Shown here one piece after another: positions 47,455-51,048 of a stretch of 51,048 bases of DNA. The notes under the pieces are model-generated. The model made no database searches. It was not told the DNA's origin and saw only the letters and a program-made list of their open reading frames with translations. The position numbers were made by a program, and so were the translations under genes. Each line of letters opens with the position of its first letter. Positions within the stretch are counted from its first letter, which is position 1. Source of the DNA: a virus; the IMG/VR virus record IMGVR_UViG_3300020420_000021, positions 1 through 51,048 of that record. One strand, given 5' to 3'.

Positions 47455-48456
47455 ATGAGAAAATCAAAAACATACAAACAATCTGAGTGGTTAGTTGAGG
47501 GGCCAGAAGAAATGGCAAAACTCAAAGCAGACCAAGCACGAGAATCAGAAGACCTTAAACGAAGACACGAAGACGAGGTAGAGGCTCTCAAAGCAAGACA
47601 CGAAAGGGAAAACGATAGACAAACTAAGAAAGACGAAGCAGAAAAAGAAAGAGAAGCACTTGCGTCTCAATCAGAGGATACTCTTCCTGATATTGAAGAT
47701 TCAAAATATTTAAAAGATACAGTAGACGAAGGTAAATTAGTTGCAGGTCAATTAATGATTATCAGTAGTGTAATGGAGAGTATCAAAAATATAGTTGAAA
47801 GTGAATTTAAAAAGTCTACTGAATCAGGTGTCAATCTTCTCAACAAATTAAGTAGAAGTGTTGGACTGAAAAAAACTGTTAGTGCTAAAATGCAAAAAAA
47901 GAATACATTGTTTTTGAAACAAGACATGTCAGAGACTACAAAATTTCAAATTGAAAAAGATATGACTGCAATTTCTTCATGGAAAAAGAACATAAAGAAA
48001 GTTAAAGGTCTTACTAAAGACCAACTACAAGCATTATCTACATTACCTACACCAGTTATTACTGCACTTATAAATCAAATCGGTATGGTTGTCGCAGGTG
48101 AAGATAAAGAAGAACAAGATAGTGATATCAAAGACAAAGAAGGAACTCAACCTAAAAAATATTACAAAGGTTTAGACAAAAAAACCAAAGAAAAAAGAGA
48201 CGCACACTTCAAACAAGGTAAAACTGGGCCTGCGCCAGGCGATGAAGACGAAGACGGAGAACCAGTAAAAACTAAAAAGTCAGTTCACACTAAAAAGTTT
48301 GATAAAATGTTTGGTGAAAAACTAAGTAAAAACGCAGACGCAGGTGATTATGTAAAAGATTTTAGGAAGTCAGACGCACCACAATTCAAAGGTAAGTCTG
48401 ATAAAAAGATACAAAAGATGGCCATAGCGGCTTACCTTGATAAAAAGGATAAATAA
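47455..48456 (+). CDS. Charged coiled-coil protein with DUF5872-like C-terminus
   Basis: This 333-residue protein has a strongly charged N-terminal coiled coil (residues 15-75, SEDLKRRHEDEVEALKARHE), a helical middle, and a basic C-terminus with KKYYKGLDKKTKEKRDAHFK and KKIQKMAIAAYLDKK, resembling DUF5872 and similar phage proteins. Late leaderless promoter. It may be an internal head or DNA-associated protein; function unknown. Confidence 0.6.
   Translation: MRKSKTYKQSEWLVEGPEEMAKLKADQARESEDLKRRHEDEVEALKARHERENDRQTKKDEAEKEREALASQSEDTLPDIEDSKYLKDTVDEGKLVAGQLMIISSVMESIKNIVESEFKKSTESGVNLLNKLSRSVGLKKTVSAKMQKKNTLFLKQDMSETTKFQIEKDMTAISSWKKNIKKVKGLTKDQLQALSTLPTPVITALINQIGMVVAGEDKEEQDSDIKDKEGTQPKKYYKGLDKKTKEKRDAHFKQGKTGPAPGDEDEDGEPVKTKKSVHTKKFDKMFGEKLSKNADAGDYVKDFRKSDAPQFKGKSDKKIQKMAIAAYLDKKDK
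48448..48455 (+). promoter_or_regulatory. Late promoter octamer GATAAATA, 5 nt before ATG
   Basis: GATAAATA overlaps the preceding stop and ends 5 nt before ATG 48461, favouring that start over a frame opening at 48437. Confidence 0.7.
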
Positions 48457-48460
48457 TACC

Positions 48461-49495
48461 ATGAGTGGAAATAAAACAGATAACGGGGTTCACGAAGTAG
48501 GAACAGACGAAATTAGACTAGCGTATCAAAATGACACGCCTGGACAAGACGTTGAAGGTTACATTAGAGAACAAGAAAAATCTTTCCACGAACAAAAAAA
48601 TAGAAGTAAAAAACACTTTAGTCAAGTATTCCAAAATCCTTTAGACGGATATCCATACAACGAATCAATTACAGTTAGACCTATCAAGGAAGACTTTGGT
48701 ATGTTTGATTTAAGTGAAGGCATGAAAATGAAAGATATCATGCGTAAACATAAACGGGAATTGCAAAAAGCTCAAAGAAGTGGTAATTTAGAATTATCTA
48801 AAAAAGCAGAAGATGATTTAATGCAGTGGGCTATGGATAATGGGGAAGTAAATACTGATGACCCTGATGATTTTATTGATTGGTTAGACATGAACTTAGA
48901 TGATATTGTTAAGGGTAAAATCAGAGAAGGATTCAAAAGTGACGCACAGAGAAGAGCTGCTTTTGCAAGTGGATATAAAGCAAAAGGTAAAAAAGGTAAG
49001 AAAGAAGAAGTTAAAGAAACAACTGATAAAGAAATTAATGCAGTTAAAAAACTTTCTAAAGATATGCAAAGTGTATTAAAGGGATATCAAAAAATCACTG
49101 GAATGGGTGATAAAGAACTCAAAGACACAAAACACAACGATACTTATAAATCAATTTTAGATGCAAGAGATAAAGTCGTTACACTTATCGGAACACTTCA
49201 AACAGGTAAATTACTTAAAGGTGAAGAACTCAAAACATTTGGAGACATAGAATTAGAACTAAATGAGAATGAAAAAGGTTTAAAAAACAAAGCAGAAAAA
49301 TCAGGAATATCACTTAGTATTTTAAAACAAGTTTATGACAGAGGTTTAGCTGCTTATAAAACAGGACATAGACCAGGCGCAACAGCACCTCAATGGGCTA
49401 TGGCAAGAGTCAATTCCTTCATAACTAAAGGTGAAGGGACTTGGGGTAAGGCAGATAAAGACCTTGCAGATAAAGTAAGAGGTTCAAAGAAATAA
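48461..49495 (+). CDS. Phage protein with GFKSDAQRRAAFASGYKAKG and DUF5824-like motifs
   Basis: This 344-residue protein has a central basic motif GFKSDAQRRAAFASGYKAKG followed by a Lys-rich stretch, and a C-terminal VYDRGLAAYKTGHRPGATAP with QWAMARVNSF, a motif common in marine phage structural or packaged proteins (DUF5824/DUF6321-like, from memory). Leaderless late promoter. Probably virion-associated; role unknown. Confidence 0.62.
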   Translation: MSGNKTDNGVHEVGTDEIRLAYQNDTPGQDVEGYIREQEKSFHEQKNRSKKHFSQVFQNPLDGYPYNESITVRPIKEDFGMFDLSEGMKMKDIMRKHKRELQKAQRSGNLELSKKAEDDLMQWAMDNGEVNTDDPDDFIDWLDMNLDDIVKGKIREGFKSDAQRRAAFASGYKAKGKKGKKEEVKETTDKEINAVKKLSKDMQSVLKGYQKITGMGDKELKDTKHNDTYKSILDARDKVVTLIGTLQTGKLLKGEELKTFGDIELELNENEKGLKNKAEKSGISLSILKQVYDRGLAAYKTGHRPGATAPQWAMARVNSFITKGEGTWGKADKDLADKVRGSKK

Positions 49496-49514
49496 CATAA
49501 TGGAGTAAGTGGTC

Positions 49515-49796
49515 ATGGTTAATGAGGACTGGTTAAACAAACACGGAACTCATGAACAATATGTCATCAGGACATACGATTCATCAACAGACTGGATACA
49601 AACTACTAAAAAGGATATGGTCTATGTGCTTTCGGGTGCAGGTTGGCAAATTCTTTATGAAAGTGACGAAGAATATGGGACAGGTAATAAATTAGTCGCA
49701 GGAACTAAGTTTATGTTACCCGAAAAAGTGAATTATAAAATTATTAATAAGGAGAATATAGATTCAAAGTTGACTCTCAAGGTTGAGTTTATATAA
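49515..49796 (+). CDS. Hypothetical protein, 93 residues
   Basis: ATG 49515 has TGGAG nine nt upstream; a GTG at 49509 is possible. The product looks beta-rich with cupin-like character (YVIRTYDSSTDWIQTTKKDM, YVLSGAGWQILYESDEE), ending in a strand (LTLKVEFI). No family assigned. Confidence 0.58.
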   Translation: MVNEDWLNKHGTHEQYVIRTYDSSTDWIQTTKKDMVYVLSGAGWQILYESDEEYGTGNKLVAGTKFMLPEKVNYKIINKENIDSKLTLKVEFI

Positions 49797-49799
49797 ATA
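49792..49799 (+). promoter_or_regulatory. T4-type late promoter TATAAATA
   Basis: A perfect octamer overlaps the preceding stop and ends 8 nt before ATG 49808, predicting a 3-nt leader. Confidence 0.68.
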
Positions 49800-49807
49800 A
49801 AGGTAGT

Positions 49808-50107
49808 ATGAGTAATATACAAGATTGGAAATCAGAATTAGCTAAAGTTCGTGCTTTCGTTAAGAAAGACGCACCTGAACCTGTCGCTGAAGAAAAGACA
49901 CAGGACGAAATTATTGCGGAAGAAATTGACGCACTTTTAGACGGTTTTGAAGACCCAATTGTTGAAGATACTCAAGAAGAATCCGATGTAAACACCAAAC
50001 TTTTAGAAAAAAATATGTTAGGTAGACTAGCAAAATCATTGGAACTAAACGAAGATAAAAAAACAATGCTTTTTAATTATTTTGAAAAGGGAGAACTAAT
50101 CCAATGA
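49808..50107 (+). CDS. Small acidic protein, 99 residues
   Basis: It is acidic (KTQDEIIAEEIDALLDGFED) with helical C-terminus (MLGRLAKSLELNEDKKTMLF). It overlaps the next gene by 4 nt. Late promoter directly upstream. Unknown family. Confidence 0.58.
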   Translation: MSNIQDWKSELAKVRAFVKKDAPEPVAEEKTQDEIIAEEIDALLDGFEDPIVEDTQEESDVNTKLLEKNMLGRLAKSLELNEDKKTMLFNYFEKGELIQ

Positions 50108-50787
50108 GCATAAATCAACTACCAAATGACTTAATAGAAGCTTCTAAACAAGTCTTAACTAAAGAGGAAGACTACAAAGATTTCTTCCAAAAAGTAATGA
50201 AGAAATTCGGTGTCAAATCGCCAGGCGAATTGTCAGGTGATAAAGAAAAAGAATTCTATAATTACATTGATAAAAACTGGAAAGGCAAGAAAGAAGACAT
50301 TGATAAAATGCAAGAGTGGATTTCTGCTGGCGGTGAAAGACGTAGAGTCAAAGAAGGTGATTCTAGAAAAGTCAAAGTCGAAGACGTAGTCAGAGATATG
50401 TGGGAACAGTCTGCTAAAGAACAGGGAGAAACACCTGTGGGAAAGTATCAGACGCCTAAGTTAAGAGATGAAAGTCTTGACGAAGGCATAAAAAAATCAA
50501 AATTAAAAATTGATAATAGAATTCTAAAAGACTTAAAGAAACTCGAAAAAAACGAAAAGGGAATGAACGATAAAGAAGTTAAGTTCATTCATGACATGTT
50601 TAAAAAAGGAGTAGAAGTAGAATCAGAAGACGGAGAACCTGCTGTAATATCAAACAAGGCACTCAAAACTTTAGATAAAGTTTGGGGTAAACTAGACACA
50701 TTTGTAAGAGATGAAATTTACTCTATCATGAAAAAACATGATGACGACCAAATGTCAGCAGTTCTTGGGCCATATGTCTACGGATAG
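50104..50787 (+). CDS. Putative virion-associated protein, 227 residues
   Basis: It starts in an ATGA overlap. The N-terminus MSINQLPNDLIEASKQVLTK contains LIE|A, a match to the gp21 cleavage rule. The rest is charged and helical (KKFGVKSPGELSGDKEKEFY, FIHDMFKKGVEVES). Its place among late virion-type genes suggests packaging in the head; the function is unknown. Confidence 0.58.
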   Translation: MSINQLPNDLIEASKQVLTKEEDYKDFFQKVMKKFGVKSPGELSGDKEKEFYNYIDKNWKGKKEDIDKMQEWISAGGERRRVKEGDSRKVKVEDVVRDMWEQSAKEQGETPVGKYQTPKLRDESLDEGIKKSKLKIDNRILKDLKKLEKNEKGMNDKEVKFIHDMFKKGVEVESEDGEPAVISNKALKTLDKVWGKLDTFVRDEIYSIMKKHDDDQMSAVLGPYVYG

Positions 50788-50795
50788 GAGATAAA

Positions 50796-51048
50796 ATGCA
50801 TTACCAAGGAAATATTTTTCAAGAATTAAAAGAAAAGAAAGTCTTAGACAAAGACGGAAAAGTTGACGCACTTGGCCCATACGGTAAAATGAAACTTACT
50901 GGTATGGAAGTAAATAATTATTTCAAAAAGAACAAAGTCAAAGACGCTAAGGTTAAAAAAGCAGTAGAGGTTGCATTAGACTTAAGTGGTGCACATTCAG
51001 TTGCAACTAAAGAAATTGCAAAGTTCTATGGTAACGCAATGCTTAAAA
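50796..51048 (+). CDS. Hypothetical protein, 3'-truncated
   Basis: ATG 50796 with TAGGAG upstream opens a frame that runs off the window (84 codons seen). The product begins MHYQGNIFQELKEKKVLDKD and contains AVEVALDLSGAHSVATKEIA. Its family is not recognised. It follows the preceding stop by 8 nt, so it belongs to the same late unit. Confidence 0.65.
   Translation, partial: MHYQGNIFQELKEKKVLDKDGKVDALGPYGKMKLTGMEVNNYFKKNKVKDAKVKKAVEVALDLSGAHSVATKEIAKFYGNAMLK

Noticed and set aside
232-50000. Minus-strand open frames throughout the window
   Set aside because: All lie opposite strong + strand genes, have no ribosome binding sites or recognisable domains, and are rich in Ser/Leu/Phe as expected of antisense shadows. 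I found no convincing minus-strand gene.
1-51048. Integrase, attachment site, IS element or CRISPR array
   Set aside because: No integrase, transposase, terminal repeats or regularly spaced repeats were seen; the window looks like a lytic T4-like core genome.

Overview
This window is a contiguous piece of a T4-like (Straboviridae/Kyanoviridae-like) myovirus genome, almost certainly from a marine phage of a Gram-negative host. All genes read on the + strand, coding density is very high, and the base composition looks AT-rich. The gene order is the conserved T4-type core: tail sheath, tail tube, portal, prohead core genes, prohead protease, scaffold and major capsid protein; then uvsY, uvsW, the late sigma factor gp55, gp47/gp46, clamp gp45, clamp loader gp44/gp62, regA, DNA polymerase gp43, uvsX and gp41. 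The small gp62, a CobS/CobT-like pair, peptide deformylase and Hsp20 are typical of marine T4-like phages. No photosynthesis gene is present. The outer-membrane curli genes favour a proteobacterial host, for example a SAR11-type alphaproteobacterium, over a cyanobacterium, but the host is not settled by the sequence.

Layout: 1-7208 head and tail structural genes, ending in a strong terminator. 7261-7722 holds a glutamine-type (glnA/downstream-peptide) riboswitch, its small YRG-repeat peptide gene, and a short late transcript ending in a second terminator. 7774-17780 holds a tail-tube-like protein, recombination genes (uvsY, uvsW, gp46/47), gp55 and deformylase. 17653-22642 holds a dioxygenase and a zincin-VWA / MoxR-type AAA+ pair driven by three copies of one promoter element. 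22658-26265 is the replication clamp region with a peroxiredoxin inserted. 26279-34541 is the accessory island: small membrane proteins, two holin-like paralogues, CsgF, CsgG, two curlin-like secreted proteins, a FecR-domain protein, a SleB-type hydrolase and a CHASE2 adenylate cyclase. 34614-38716 holds Hsp20, a DUF4338-like protein, tRNA-Gly, a radical SAM/SPASM protein with an SDR partner, and a lysozyme. 38741-44366 holds DNA polymerase, nuclease, UvsX and the gp41 helicase. 44401-51048 holds putative virion-associated and internal proteins, including an adenylyltransferase-kinase fusion. No gene-free stretch exceeds 300 bases; the longest is 7209-7474, which holds the terminator and riboswitch.

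Two features stand out. First, promoters are set at a fixed distance from start codons. T4-late-type octamers (consensus NMTAAATA) lie exactly 5 nt upstream of ATG in at least nine genes, and sigma70-type TATAAT boxes lie exactly 6 nt upstream in six. Given the known geometry of these promoters, +1 would be the A of the ATG, so the phage seems to make leaderless mRNAs, including those for portal, DNA polymerase, UvsY and gp55. Second, a late operon (about 27060-31622) joins holin-like proteins to a phage-encoded curli-like (type VIII) secretion module. A FecR-domain protein lies inside that operon, and a CHASE2 adenylate cyclase with intact catalytic residues follows it. From memory, curli-type genes have been reported in Pelagibacter myophages, so the module itself may not be new. 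Its link to late/lysis expression, FecR and an adenylate cyclase is worth following up.
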